Notes: generated by a model not told the origin, from the sequence alone. A stretch of 41,782 bases of DNA from Anaerolineae bacterium (GCA_022013685.1 JAKLPV010000120.1:1-41782), one strand, 5' to 3'. Shown: positions 26,411-35,726, numbered from the stretch's first letter. Numbers and translations are program-made.

Positions 26411-27460
26411 TCAGGCCAGTTTCAAATCCTTCTTGAAATTCTGGATGAGTTTATTCTTCTCATTTTCAGGCAGGAAACTGGCAGCAGCAGCGGCCAGGAT
26501 GCGCTGCTTGAGCGTGTCCAGCGGAATTTTCAGGTCTTGCACCGCCAGGCGGTATTCATTGCCGAGCGTGATCTGCGAAATGGAGGGATCATCGGTGTTG
26601 AAGGTGACATTCAGGCCGGCGTTAAGCATTTTCGGAGCCGGGTGTCCGTTCAATTCCGGCACCACGCCGGTCTGGTAATTGCTGGTCATGCAAACTTCAA
26701 AGACAGTGCCCATTTCACGCGCCAGGGCGGTGGTAAAACCGTCCTCGAGCACACGCACCCCATGACCAATGCGCTGCGCGCCAAAGACTTCAATGGCTTC
26801 GCGCACATTGGCTGCGCCGCTCCACTCACCGGCGTGCATGGTCAGGGACAAGCCTGATTGGCGGGCTTCCTTGAAAAGCGACAGGAAAGGCTTGGCCGGG
26901 AACTCGGCTTCGTTGCCTGCCAGGTCCAACCCAACGATATTTTCACGGCCTTTTTCAACTGCGATCCAGGCCACTTGCTCGGCCAGTTCCAAAGGTTCGT
27001 GGCGGTTGATCGAGGCGATCAGGCGCACCATCACTTTGTATTTTTTCTCGGCGTCTTTGGCAGCCTTGACGACCCAATTGACCACGTCTTCGAGCGGGAA
27101 ACGTTCGGCGCGGCTGAGGGCCACCGGCGTAAAACGCAATTCAAGATAACGAATATTGTCTTTGGCGGCATCTTCAACTGCTTCAAGGGTGATCCGCTCG
27201 ATCACTTCAGGCGAACGGTAGAACATGCGCAGGGTGTTGAACTTGGACAGGAAATTATCAAATGTCAGATTATCCTCATCCTGTACTTGCACCAGGCGCG
27301 AAAGGCGCACCACGTTGGCCGGGATGGTCATGCCGTGTTTGCGCGCCACATCGAGCATGGTACTTAAACGCAGCGAGCCCTCCAGGTGGCGGTGTAAATC
27401 CACCTTGGGCAGGCCGCGGAATTCTTCAGGAGCAGGCATCATCTGATTGATCATGGTCAT
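26411..27460 (-). CDS. add: Adenosine deaminase
   Basis: The 349-residue enzyme converts adenosine (or deoxyadenosine) to inosine with a catalytic zinc. Motifs of the family are present in order: DLHRHLEGSLR (H23, H25), LELRFTPVA, TMHAGEWSG, RIGHGVRVLED and FNTDDPSIS with the late metal aspartate. It could also serve adenine or 6-aminodeoxyfutalosine in related subfamilies, but the length and motifs fit adenosine deaminase. Several in-frame ATGs occur at the start (MTMINQMM), and the ribosome site is weak. It follows secA by 38 bases. Confidence 0.92.
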   Translation of the reverse strand: MTMINQMMPAPEEFRGLPKVDLHRHLEGSLRLSTMLDVARKHGMTIPANVVRLSRLVQVQDEDNLTFDNFLSKFNTLRMFYRSPEVIERITLEAVEDAAKDNIRYLELRFTPVALSRAERFPLEDVVNWVVKAAKDAEKKYKVMVRLIASINRHEPLELAEQVAWIAVEKGRENIVGLDLAGNEAEFPAKPFLSLFKEARQSGLSLTMHAGEWSGAANVREAIEVFGAQRIGHGVRVLEDGFTTALAREMGTVFEVCMTSNYQTGVVPELNGHPAPKMLNAGLNVTFNTDDPSISQITLGNEYRLAVQDLKIPLDTLKQRILAAAAASFLPENEKNKLIQNFKKDLKLA

Positions 27461-27498
27461 CTCAACGTGATTGCGCGATATTCAGCCAGGCTTGCAAC

Positions 27499-30400
27499 CT
27501 AGCGTTTTTTGTGGCGTTTACGCCCCGACTTCGAGGAGGCTTGTTCGGCTTCCTGTGAGCGGGCCGCCGCCTTGACCGCCACTTCAACAGGAGCCGCTTC
27601 GCTGGCCTGAACCACCGTCGAGCGAGGACGATACAGGAACATATTGCTGACGACCGAAGATCGGACGTCGCGCAACAAGGTCTGGAACATCTCTGAAGCC
27701 TTTGTTTTATATTGTACCAGCGGGTCGCGCTGTCCGTAAGCCTCCAGGCCGATCGAGACGCGCAAGGATTCGACGCTGGTCAGGTAATCGACCCACTGTT
27801 CGGTAATCGACTTGACCAGGACATTGCGAAAAATTTCGGTCAGGTGTCGGGCGCCGAGTTCGGCTTTCAGTGTGGCGCGCTGCTCTTCGGTCAGTTGAGA
27901 CAGCACACCTGTTCCGGGCACAAGAGCGTTTCGGGCGTCCGCGCCGAGGGCATCCGCCGCGGGGCCGAAATCAGCCAGGCTGGTGGCGTTTTGCGAGATG
28001 CGCGAAAACTCCACATTTCCCCAGGTTTCTTCAAGGGCTTCGAGCGCGTCTTCGAGATGCTCCAAAACGTCGGCCTGGACCCAGTTTGCATCGCGGCCGG
28101 TCAGAAGTTGGGCAGCCAGGTATGAGTAATGGAAACGCACATATTCACGGGTCTGGGCGCGGTGGGTTTTGTTATCAAAACCGACCTGGCGGCGGGCCAG
28201 CGGCAGGGTGTTCAGGATGCGGATGATGGTGGACGCATCCCGTTTTTGGGCTTCGTGGCGGGCAAGGAGCAGGTCCAGTTCGCGGAGGAGCTGGCCTTTT
28301 TCACCCGCCAGGCTTTCATACCGTTTTGCGAAGAGTTCTTCTGCCAATTCATCCAGGTAGCGGATGGCCTCAGCCCACTCGAGGCGCTCAAGGCCCTGTT
28401 TGAGGGTAATTGGCTCACCCAGGCGCATGGACAGCCCTGCCGCCTGGCGGTTGACGAACACCGCACTGATTTGCGAAACGATCTGCTCTTTGATCGGGTC
28501 TTCAAGGCTGGCGGGGTCGTTATTGAGGGCCCGTAGCTGTTCGTTGTTCAGGCGAATGGGCAGGTGCACCAGGCCAGAGAGTTCTTCAAGAAGTTCCTGC
28601 GGACGGCGTTGTTCCTCTGAATCGGCCAATCCTTCAAGGAAGGTATCGACCATGCTTTCGCGTTCTTCGATCTGGGCTTCAAGCGCCGCTTCGGTCGCTT
28701 CAGCGCCAGCCTGGATGGCTTTCAGATGGTGTTCATGTTCGGCTTGCAGGGCGCGGCGCACCAACGCCAGGGTTGAATCGCGCAGGTTCTGCGAGTCAAG
28801 CTCATCAAGCAGCAAGCGGAAGGAATAAGATGCAAAAAGTTCACCGTCGGTCATCAGGATGGTTGGCTGGATCTGTTCGAGCCAGGCCAGCAATTTCCAG
28901 GGACCTTCCTCATCCTTCATGGCAGGCGGGACGCGGTTCTCGGCCTCGGCTTTGAGAAATTCGAGCACATCCTCATGCAGGTTTTCTTTGCCGAAAACCC
29001 GGTCGCGCTGGCCGTAAATGCGGGCGCGCTGGGCGTTGAGCACATCATCGTATTCGAGCAGGTGCTTGCGGACATCGAAGTTCGAGCCTTCGACGCGGTG
29101 CTGGGAACCTTCAATGATGTTGCTGACAATCCGGTTTTCGAGCGGCAGGTCGTCATCCAGTTTGAAACGCTGCATGACATCGTTGACTTGTTGGCCGCCA
29201 AACAGGCGCATCAGATCATCTTCGAGCGAGAGATAGAAGCGGGACGAACCGGGGTCGCCCTGACGAGCGGCGCGTCCGCGCAGCTGGTTGTCGATGCGGC
29301 GGGCCTCATGGCGTTCAGAACCGACAACGTGCAGGCCGCCCAATTGGCGCACACGCTCCATATCGTCGAAATACTGCAAGAAGAGCTGCACTTCAGCTTC
29401 GTAGATACCATATTCGCTGGAGGCAAGTTTGAGCAGGGCCTGGCGCTGCTCTTCAGGGCGCATGTCATAAGGGTCGTCAAACCTGGCCCGTTTGAGCACC
29501 CGGCTGACGGCAATCGTTATTTCTTCGGCCATATCGCCGCCGAGTTTGATATCGACACCGCGGCCAGCCATGTTGGTGGCAATTGTCACAGCGCCAAACG
29601 CGCCTGCGCCGGCAATGATCTGGCTTTCTTCGGTATGCTTGCGGGCATTCAAAACCGAATGCTGCACACCGGCCAGAACAACTTCCTTCAACCGCTGGGC
29701 GTATTCTGGTTCCAGGTGCAAAATGGAGAGCAAGCTTTGCAGGTTGGCCGGGTCTTCAGGGTTAATCGAAGCCAGGTTAAGCGGTTTGGCAAACTGGCGC
29801 AGGAAATCAGGCTTGATTTCATCCAGGGGCAGATAGAGCGGCTCCAATTCTGTGTACAGGCGGCCGTCTTCTTCTTTATTGTTGACCGTGAACCAGGCGC
29901 GGCGCATGAGTTGAACTTGAAGCAGCCGCCGCACTGATTCGGCGCGCAAACGGCCAGAAAGTTTTTCCGAGTTATCGACTGAGGTCGTGCCAACCAGCAC
30001 AGGGCGTCCGATGATGTGGTTGCGCAGGATGTCGGTTGCTATCGCGCGCAGTTTGGCTTCGACGGTGCGATAAACCAGGTCGGGGTAATCGGTGCGCCGC
30101 CAGAAGAGCGGTTTTTTCTCTGCATCCTGCGGGTGGGCAAAAAAAGCCACCTGGTAGCCATCTGCATCGCGGTCCTTGACCTCAATCAGCGCGGCATCGC
30201 TGCGGGCAGACTGATATTCAAGGTTGGTGGGAATGGGCAGGACATCCAGGTTATAGATTTTGCTGAACTCTTCTGCTTCGGTCAGGGCTGTGCCGGTCAT
30301 CCCGGCCAGTTTTTTATACATGCGGAAGTAGTTCTGCAGGGTGATGGTGGCGTAGGTGATATTCTCCGGCTCGATCTTGACGCCTTCTTTGGCTTCAACC

Positions 30401-31506
30401 GCCTGGTGCAGGCCATCGCTCCAGCGGCGTCCCGGCATCAATCGGCCGGTAAAATCATCGACAATGACAACCTTGCCACCCTGGACGATGTAATCCTTAT
30501 TGCGTTTGAAGAGAAACTGCGCGCGCATGGCCTGTTCCAGGTAGCCCAGCAGGCGGGCCTGTTCGGGCGTGATATCTTCGGGCCGTTCAAGGTCGCGCAG
30601 GGGCTGTCCGAGCAGCGTTTCAACATGAACCGTACCGATTTCTGTCAGGATGGCGTTGCGGTCTTTCTCGTCGATTTCGTAATCTTCGGGGATCAACTGA
30701 CGGACGATTTGGGACATGCGTCCGTACCACTCCAGGTCTCCCTGGGCCGGGCCGGAGATGATCAGCGGGGTGCGGGCTTCGTCAATCAAGACGTTATCGA
30801 CTTCATCGACGATGGCAAAGTGATGTCCGCGCTGAACCTTGTCGTCAAGGCGGTAGACCATGTTATCGCGCAGGTAATCGAACCCGAACTCGGCATTCGT
30901 CCCGTAGGTAATATCTGCCGCATAGGCTTCGGCGCGGTCAACCTGGCGCAACTGGTGTTGGTCTTCGCGCGGCGATTCCTTTTCCGGGTCGATCAAGAAG
31001 GCCTTTTTGCCATTCTCTGTGACCGCAGCCATTTGCAAGACGCCAACCTTCATGCCCAAGAAGTTGTAAACCTGGCCCATCCAGCGCGCATCGCGGCGCG
31101 CCAGGTAGTCGTTGACTGTGATCAGGTGCACGCCCTTGCTCTCGAGCGCGTTCAAATAGACAGGCAGTGTGCCGACCAGGGTCTTGCCTTCACCGGTGCG
31201 CATTTCAGCAATTTTTGACGAGTGCAGCACAATCCCACCGATCAATTGCACATCGTAGTGGCGTTGGCCGAGGGTGCGCTTGGAGGCCTCTCGCACGGCA
31301 GCAAAGGCCTCGGGAAGCAGGTCGTCGAGCGTAGCGCCATCCGCAAGGCATTGGCGAAACTCAACTGTTTTCGCGCGCAAAGCCTCGTCGCTCAATTGCT
31401 CAAAACCGGGTTCGAGGGCATTAATTTGCTCAACGATCCCGGCAAGCCGGTCAATTTCACGTTTATTGGGGTCGCCCCCGATGATTTTTATGAATTTTGA
31501 AAGCAT
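27499..31506 (-). CDS. secA: Protein translocase ATPase SecA, enlarged form
   Basis: SecA drives unfolded proteins through the SecYEG channel. This copy has 1335 residues against about 800-900 in most bacteria. The motor is complete: Walker A MRTGEGKT (102-109), the DEVD box of NBD1, the GTALTEAEEF and TNMAGRGVDIKLGG stretches and the arginine-rich RRIDNQLRGRAARQGDPGSS. Extra sequence occurs near 450-470, near 515-615 (between VDNSEKLSGRL and VLNARKHTEESQ) and over about 180 residues in the helical scaffold/wing region. The C-terminus is basic (SGRKRHKKR) with no CxCxSGKK zinc motif. The start at 31506 follows AAAGGG by five bases. Confidence 0.96.
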   Translation of the reverse strand: MLSKFIKIIGGDPNKREIDRLAGIVEQINALEPGFEQLSDEALRAKTVEFRQCLADGATLDDLLPEAFAAVREASKRTLGQRHYDVQLIGGIVLHSSKIAEMRTGEGKTLVGTLPVYLNALESKGVHLITVNDYLARRDARWMGQVYNFLGMKVGVLQMAAVTENGKKAFLIDPEKESPREDQHQLRQVDRAEAYAADITYGTNAEFGFDYLRDNMVYRLDDKVQRGHHFAIVDEVDNVLIDEARTPLIISGPAQGDLEWYGRMSQIVRQLIPEDYEIDEKDRNAILTEIGTVHVETLLGQPLRDLERPEDITPEQARLLGYLEQAMRAQFLFKRNKDYIVQGGKVVIVDDFTGRLMPGRRWSDGLHQAVEAKEGVKIEPENITYATITLQNYFRMYKKLAGMTGTALTEAEEFSKIYNLDVLPIPTNLEYQSARSDAALIEVKDRDADGYQVAFFAHPQDAEKKPLFWRRTDYPDLVYRTVEAKLRAIATDILRNHIIGRPVLVGTTSVDNSEKLSGRLRAESVRRLLQVQLMRRAWFTVNNKEEDGRLYTELEPLYLPLDEIKPDFLRQFAKPLNLASINPEDPANLQSLLSILHLEPEYAQRLKEVVLAGVQHSVLNARKHTEESQIIAGAGAFGAVTIATNMAGRGVDIKLGGDMAEEITIAVSRVLKRARFDDPYDMRPEEQRQALLKLASSEYGIYEAEVQLFLQYFDDMERVRQLGGLHVVGSERHEARRIDNQLRGRAARQGDPGSSRFYLSLEDDLMRLFGGQQVNDVMQRFKLDDDLPLENRIVSNIIEGSQHRVEGSNFDVRKHLLEYDDVLNAQRARIYGQRDRVFGKENLHEDVLEFLKAEAENRVPPAMKDEEGPWKLLAWLEQIQPTILMTDGELFASYSFRLLLDELDSQNLRDSTLALVRRALQAEHEHHLKAIQAGAEATEAALEAQIEERESMVDTFLEGLADSEEQRRPQELLEELSGLVHLPIRLNNEQLRALNNDPASLEDPIKEQIVSQISAVFVNRQAAGLSMRLGEPITLKQGLERLEWAEAIRYLDELAEELFAKRYESLAGEKGQLLRELDLLLARHEAQKRDASTIIRILNTLPLARRQVGFDNKTHRAQTREYVRFHYSYLAAQLLTGRDANWVQADVLEHLEDALEALEETWGNVEFSRISQNATSLADFGPAADALGADARNALVPGTGVLSQLTEEQRATLKAELGARHLTEIFRNVLVKSITEQWVDYLTSVESLRVSIGLEAYGQRDPLVQYKTKASEMFQTLLRDVRSSVVSNMFLYRPRSTVVQASEAAPVEVAVKAAARSQEAEQASSKSGRKRHKKR

Positions 31507-31528
31507 GTTATCCCTTTCTAAACGCCGA

Positions 31529-31534
31529 ATTATA
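31529..31534 (-). promoter_or_regulatory. -10 box of secA
   Basis: GCTATAAT on the minus strand, 22 bases before the secA ATG. It gives a short leader that holds the AAAGGG ribosome site. Confidence 0.5.
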
Positions 31535-31560
31535 GCATAGGGGTAGGCTGAATTTCGTGC

Positions 31561-31566
31561 TAGAAT
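31561..31566 (+). promoter_or_regulatory. -10 box of the 31573 gene, leaderless type
   Basis: GCTAGAAT, then CAACCC, then ATG at 31573. The secA and 31573 promoters share a 66-base divergent region. Confidence 0.5.
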
Positions 31567-31572
31567 CAACCC

Positions 31573-33249
31573 ATGCCCGATGTGCCTGTTCGTGTTGCCC
31601 TGCTTAAAAGAATGCACCTGTTTCGCGGACTGAGCGACGTGCAGTTAAGCTCGGTCGCTGAAGCCATGCAAGAAGAAATCATCCAAGAAGACAAGGCGAG
31701 CGTTTTTGTCCAGGGGACAACAACCGACTTTTTCTATATTATTTTTAATGGCAGTGTTGACATCCTGTTGACAGTAAAAAGCAAAGAGAAAAAACTGGCA
31801 TCCCTTTTTCGCGGCGACTATTTCGGGGAACAATCCCTGCTTAAAAACCGCTCCCACAATGCCAGCGTTCGCGCCAACAAGGGAACGATCCTGCTTAAAT
31901 TGTACCGCAGCAAATTTCTTGAACTTCTCAAAAGCATCCCGGATTTACAACAAAATTTTGCCACAATGATGCAAAGCCGCAGCCTGGCGCGTAAACTTCG
32001 TTTCCCGTGGATCAGCGAAAATGAAGTAATTTACTTTCTCTCGCGCAGGCATATTTTTATGTTGTACCAGGCCATGGTTGGGCCAGTAATGGCCGTTCTG
32101 ATACTGCTCGGCATGGTTGGCCTGAGCGCTGTTTTTCAAAGCGTTGCTTTGGCCCTGATCACTGGCTTTTTGTTGGTGCTGGCAATACTGTGGGGTCTCT
32201 GGCAATACATCGACTGGAGCAACGACTACTATATTGTTACCAATCAACGCGTTGTAAATATCCAAAAAGTTGTAGCCATGTACGATAGCCGCGAAGAAGC
32301 GCCGATGAATACGATTGTCTCTGTCAATAGTGAAAGCGATATGTTTGGACGTATTTTTAGATACGGGACGGTGATCGTGCGCACCATCACCGGCGAAATG
32401 CGGATGCAGTTTGCGCCGCGCCCCAAACATGCAGTAGCCATGATCGAAGAATACCTGCTGCGCGCAAAAGATGTCAGGCGGCAGAACGACGAAGAAATTA
32501 TGAGGGACGCCATCCGCAAAAAACTGGGGATTGTCCCGCCCACCACGGGCCAACCCGCTCCGGCAGCCCCGGCGCCCGTCCGCCCGAAGCAAAAACAAGC
32601 CACCCTTGGCGGCGCAATTGCGGAATATATCCGCGAGATTTTCTATACGCGTAAAGAATCCGGCGGGACAGTTACCTACCACAAACACTGGATCCTATTA
32701 ATACACGATGTTATTCTCCAAACCTGCGTTCTTTTAGGGTTGATCGCTGTCTATCCGCTCTGGTTTTATTTTTTTGAAACCTTGGTCCCGCTTGCGCTGG
32801 GCAGTATTATCGCCTTCCTGATCGTTGTAACAGTAGTCTGGTGGATTTACGGCTTCCTGGATTGGCGCAACGACCAGTACCAGGTAACACCCGAACAAAT
32901 TGTTGATATCTACCGGGTGCCATTTGGCGATGAAGATCGGAAATCGGCCCCGCTCGAAAACATCTTGAGCACCAACTACGAGCGTACCGGCTTCTTTGGC
33001 CTGCTTTTCAATTACGGAGTTGTCAAAATTCAGGTTGGCAGTACAGATTTCAGTTTCGACAACGTAGCCGACCCGCCCTCGGTGCAAAAAGATATTGTCC
33101 AGCGCGTCAACGTGCGCCAGCAAAAAAAACGCGAAGCCGACACTGCGGCTGAACGCGAGCGCATGGCTGAGTGGCTGGCCATGTATCATCGCACCCTGGG
33201 TGAAATCGACAAGCAAGCCGGGCAAACTCGAAATCCTGATTCGGGGTAA
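31573..33249 (+). CDS. Cyclic-nucleotide-binding membrane protein with two PH-like units
   Basis: The 558-residue protein begins with a cNMP-binding domain (about residues 12-125; FRGDYFGEQSLL is the phosphate-binding cassette region). It then has two copies of a unit made of a helix pair and a bacterial PH-like (bPH2/DUF304) domain. Unit 1 spans about 165-305 (DYYIVTNQRVVNIQKV) and unit 2 about 375-525 (DQYQVTPEQIVDIYRV); a proline-rich linker (PAPAAPAPVRPKQKQ) separates them. The cNMP cassette lacks the usual PxRxA arginine (LKNRSHNASV), so nucleotide binding is uncertain. It may be a membrane sensor. It is divergent from secA, and def follows after 43 bases. Confidence 0.82.
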   Translation: MPDVPVRVALLKRMHLFRGLSDVQLSSVAEAMQEEIIQEDKASVFVQGTTTDFFYIIFNGSVDILLTVKSKEKKLASLFRGDYFGEQSLLKNRSHNASVRANKGTILLKLYRSKFLELLKSIPDLQQNFATMMQSRSLARKLRFPWISENEVIYFLSRRHIFMLYQAMVGPVMAVLILLGMVGLSAVFQSVALALITGFLLVLAILWGLWQYIDWSNDYYIVTNQRVVNIQKVVAMYDSREEAPMNTIVSVNSESDMFGRIFRYGTVIVRTITGEMRMQFAPRPKHAVAMIEEYLLRAKDVRRQNDEEIMRDAIRKKLGIVPPTTGQPAPAAPAPVRPKQKQATLGGAIAEYIREIFYTRKESGGTVTYHKHWILLIHDVILQTCVLLGLIAVYPLWFYFFETLVPLALGSIIAFLIVVTVVWWIYGFLDWRNDQYQVTPEQIVDIYRVPFGDEDRKSAPLENILSTNYERTGFFGLLFNYGVVKIQVGSTDFSFDNVADPPSVQKDIVQRVNVRQQKKREADTAAERERMAEWLAMYHRTLGEIDKQAGQTRNPDSG

Positions 33250-33292
33250 AATTATTTTTTATTCATCCCAAATTCCTAAAGGTAACCTGTAC

Positions 33293-33817
33293 ATGGCAAC
33301 TAGAACTATTGTCACCACTCCAGAACCGGTCTTGCGGCGCAAAGCCAAGGCCGTAACCAAGTTCGATGAAAAACTACAAACCTTGATCGATGACATGATC
33401 GAAACCATGCGCGAAGCGCCGGGGGTCGGCCTGGCTGCGCCGCAGGTGGGCGTTTCAGAACGGGTGATCGTCGTCGAATACTACGAAAACGAAGAAGATG
33501 AAGAGGCCGAAGACGCTGAAGAAGCCCCCAGGCGTTTGTATGCCATCATCAACCCTGAGATTACACGCACATCAGTCGAAAAGGAAGTCGCCGCCGAAGG
33601 CTGCCTCTCCATTCCCGGCGTGATGGGTGATGTCGAACGGCATCTGGGCGTTACCGTCAAAGGCCAAAACCGGCGCGGACAGCCCGTCACACTCAAACTC
33701 AAAGACTGGACAGCGCGCATCTTCCAGCACGAAATCGACCATTTAAATGGCGTCCTGTTCACTGATCTTGCCAGCCGGGTTTGGAAGCCTGAAGGCCCGA
33801 TCGAAGACAAAGTCTAA
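33293..33817 (+). CDS. def: Peptide deformylase
   Basis: The 174-residue enzyme removes the formyl group from the first methionine of new proteins. All three metal motifs are present: GVGLAAPQ (44-51), EGCLS with C104, and HEIDH with H146 and H150. An acidic insert (YYENEEDEEAEDAEEAPRR, about residues 63-81) is unusual and sits before the strand leading to INPEI. AAAGG precedes the start at 33293. Confidence 0.96.
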   Translation: MATRTIVTTPEPVLRRKAKAVTKFDEKLQTLIDDMIETMREAPGVGLAAPQVGVSERVIVVEYYENEEDEEAEDAEEAPRRLYAIINPEITRTSVEKEVAAEGCLSIPGVMGDVERHLGVTVKGQNRRGQPVTLKLKDWTARIFQHEIDHLNGVLFTDLASRVWKPEGPIEDKV

Positions 33818-33823
33818 AACCGG

Positions 33824-33893
33824 GTTGAATGTTGAATGTACAATGTTTAACGTCAACGACAAAACCTTCAATGTTAAACGTTCAACCTTCAAC
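33824..33893. repeat. Word-like inverted repeat between def and recF
   Basis: The left arm is GTTGAATGTTGAATGTACAA then TGTTTAACGT. The right arm is AATGTTAAACGTTCAACC then TTCAAC. They are imperfect reverse complements built from GTTGAA and GTTTAA words, as in the glyQS repeat at 316-341. It ends eight bases before the recF start, so it may shape recF translation. Confidence 0.65.
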
Positions 33894-33901
33894 ACAGAAT
33901 C

Positions 33902-35101
33902 ATGAATCTCAGCCACCTTTCATTAACCAACTTTCGCAATTTTGCCCGCCTGGATGTTGAACTTCCACGGCGGGCTGTTGTGCTGGTTGGCAACAACGCC
34001 CAGGGCAAGACCAGCCTGCTCGAAGCGGTTTACTTCCTGGCAACCTTTGCATCCTTCCAGACCCACACCGACCGGCAGTTGGTCAACTTTTTAGCGGCCC
34101 GCGAAAATCCGGCTGTGGCCCGCATCGTCGCCGATTACCAACGCGCCGGGCGCAAACACCGCCTGGAAGTGCGAATCATCCTCGAAAACGTCGGTCCGCT
34201 TGGGGTGCGAAGCCGCAAAGAGATCCTGCTCGACGGGGTTAAGCGTCCGGCCAGCGAAGCCATCGGCCACCTGCCCGCCGTCCTTTTCATTCCGCAAATG
34301 TCGCAAGTGCTCGAGGGCGGCCCCGAAGAACGCCGCCGCTACCTGAACCTGGCCCTGGCGCAGGCCATTCCCGGCTATGCGGTGGCCCTGAGCGACTATC
34401 ACCAGGCCCTGACCCGCCGCAACGCCCTGCTCAAACTGCTCTCGGAGCGCGGCGGAGACCCCAGCCAGCTCATTTTCTGGGACGAAACCCTGACCGCCAG
34501 CGGCGCGCAGATCATCCATTGGCGCATCCAGGCCATTCAAGAGCTGGAACGCTTCGCCGCGCGCACCCACAATAACCTGACGCGCGGCGCGGAGGTCTTG
34601 CGCCTGGCCTACCAGCCGGCCTTCGACCCGCTGCCGCGCCCGAACGGCCAGATCGCCCTGCGGCTGGAGGTAGCCACGGACCGCTCCGCGCTGGATCTGG
34701 ACTCGATCCGCCGTGGCTTTCTCGAGGCTCTGGGCCGCATCCGCGCTGAGGAGATCAACCGCGGCGTGACCACCCTCGGCCCGCACCGCGACGAACTGCG
34801 TTTCCTGGCGAATGGGGTCGACCTGGGCAACTACGGCTCCCGCGGACAGATCCGCACGGCCCTGCTGGCGCTGAAGATGGCCGAGATCGACTGGATGAAG
34901 GCCCGCACCGGCGAAGCGCCGATCGTGCTGCTGGATGAAGTGATGGCCGAGCTGGATGGCGAGCGCCGCGCCGACCTGCTGACCGCGTTCGAAAACACCG
35001 GACAGGTGCTGCTGACCACGACCGATACCAGCCTGTTCAGCCCCGAATTTGTTGAGACTGCCGAAACCTGGCAGGTTGTGGCCGGGACGGTCAGCCGTTA
35101 A
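33902..35101 (+). CDS. recF: DNA replication and repair protein RecF
   Basis: RecF loads RecA at gaps in DNA with RecO and RecR. The 399-residue protein has the SMC-like ATPase motifs: Walker A VGNNAQGKTS (30-38), the signature region VLEGGPEERRRYLN, and Walker B IVLLDEVMAELD followed by the D-loop. TTLGPHRDEL is the conserved region before the signature. No dnaN, dnaA or gyrB is next to it. It sits between def and a cupin gene, a non-standard place. No normal ribosome site precedes the ATG. Confidence 0.94.
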   Translation: MNLSHLSLTNFRNFARLDVELPRRAVVLVGNNAQGKTSLLEAVYFLATFASFQTHTDRQLVNFLAARENPAVARIVADYQRAGRKHRLEVRIILENVGPLGVRSRKEILLDGVKRPASEAIGHLPAVLFIPQMSQVLEGGPEERRRYLNLALAQAIPGYAVALSDYHQALTRRNALLKLLSERGGDPSQLIFWDETLTASGAQIIHWRIQAIQELERFAARTHNNLTRGAEVLRLAYQPAFDPLPRPNGQIALRLEVATDRSALDLDSIRRGFLEALGRIRAEEINRGVTTLGPHRDELRFLANGVDLGNYGSRGQIRTALLALKMAEIDWMKARTGEAPIVLLDEVMAELDGERRADLLTAFENTGQVLLTTTDTSLFSPEFVETAETWQVVAGTVSR

Positions 35102-35117
35102 ATCGTTTTTTTCTCAT

Positions 35118-35180
35118 CATCGGCCCCGCCGGGGATTGAAACCCCCGGCTATTCTTACCAAGCCGCCTGAAGGCGACTGG
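35118..35180. repeat. Single relative of the 21-22 kb repeat
   Basis: ATCGGCCCCGCCGGGGATTG, AAACCCCCGGCTATTC, then AAGCCGCCTGAAGGCGACTGG has the same palindrome order as the array units (GGGG...CCCC, then GGCTATTC, then GCCGCC...GGCG). It stands alone between recF and the cupin gene, whose ribosome site starts directly after it. Confidence 0.75.
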
Positions 35181-35197
35181 AAAAAGGAGCAGCTCCC

Positions 35198-35563
35198 ATG
35201 TCTGTCAAACACGCCAGTGAAGTTCCCCAAAAAGTTGTCGCCGCGGGAGTCGATACCGCCATCCAGGTGCTGATCTCAGCCGAGGAGGGGCCCAATTTTG
35301 CCCTGCGGCGTTTCATCATGCAGACCGGCGGCGGAATGCCCCTGCACACCAACACCGTTGAACATGAGCAATACGTGCTGCGCGGCCAGGCCCAGATCGG
35401 CATCGACGGGCAGGAGTACCAGGTGCAGAGCGGGGATGTGGTTTTCATCCCGGCCGGCGCGCCGCACTACTACCAGAACACCGGCCAGGAGCCTTTTGAA
35501 TTTTTGTGCATCATCCCCAACCAAAAAGACGAGATCACCATAATAGACAGCGCCAACTGCTAA
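35198..35563 (+). CDS. Single-domain cupin
   Basis: The 121-residue protein is a cupin barrel: GGGMPLHTNTVEHEQYVLRG is the first conserved motif with two histidines and a glutamate, and GDVVFIPAGAPHYYQNTG is the second. Small cupins of this type bind a metal or a small ligand; no substrate can be given. AAGGAG lies eight bases before the ATG. It is separated from recF by the palindromic repeat and has its own ribosome site. Confidence 0.88.
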   Translation: MSVKHASEVPQKVVAAGVDTAIQVLISAEEGPNFALRRFIMQTGGGMPLHTNTVEHEQYVLRGQAQIGIDGQEYQVQSGDVVFIPAGAPHYYQNTGQEPFEFLCIIPNQKDEITIIDSANC

Positions 35564-35571
35564 AAACGCGG

Positions 35572-35599
35572 TTGACATTGCCACCCTTTGGGGTATAAT
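35572..35599 (+). promoter_or_regulatory. Sigma-70 promoter of tRNA-Lys
   Basis: TTGACA (35572-35577), a 16-base spacer, then TATAAT (35594-35599). It ends 14 bases before the tRNA. Confidence 0.8.
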
Positions 35600-35613
35600 A
35601 GCGTCCGCTCGAC

Positions 35614-35688
35614 GGTCGACTAGCTCAATGGCAGAGCAACTGACTCTTAATCAGTGGGTTCCGGGTTCAAGTCCCGGGTCGATCACCA
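35614..35688 (+). tRNA. tRNA-Lys (anticodon CTT)
   Basis: The cloverleaf is complete. The acceptor stem is GGTCGAC/GTCGATC with one G-T pair. The D stem is GCTC/GAGC, the anticodon stem ACTGA/TCAGT around CTCTTAA (anticodon CTT), and the T arm CCGGG-TTCAAGT-CCCGG. Discriminator A is followed by an encoded CCA. The integrase gene on the opposite strand starts its 3' side only 121 bases away, so the tRNA 3' half is the likely attachment site. Confidence 0.96.
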
Positions 35689-35692
35689 CCAC

Positions 35693-35726
35693 ATGTGGGG
35701 GTTAGGTGTAAGCCTAGCCCCCACAT
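35693..35726. terminator. Terminator-like hairpin after tRNA-Lys
   Basis: ATGTGGGGGTTAGG pairs with CCTAGCCCCCACAT (14 bp, one G-T pair) around six bases. The T run is weak on both strands, so it may also end integrase transcription from the other side. Confidence 0.6.

Noticed and set aside
30016..31218. 400-codon plus-strand frame inside secA
   Set aside because: Antisense to conserved SecA motor motifs; product is not recognisable.
33902..35101. recF as a marker of the replication origin
   Set aside because: No dnaA, dnaN, gyrB or DnaA-box cluster is present, so an origin is not supported here.
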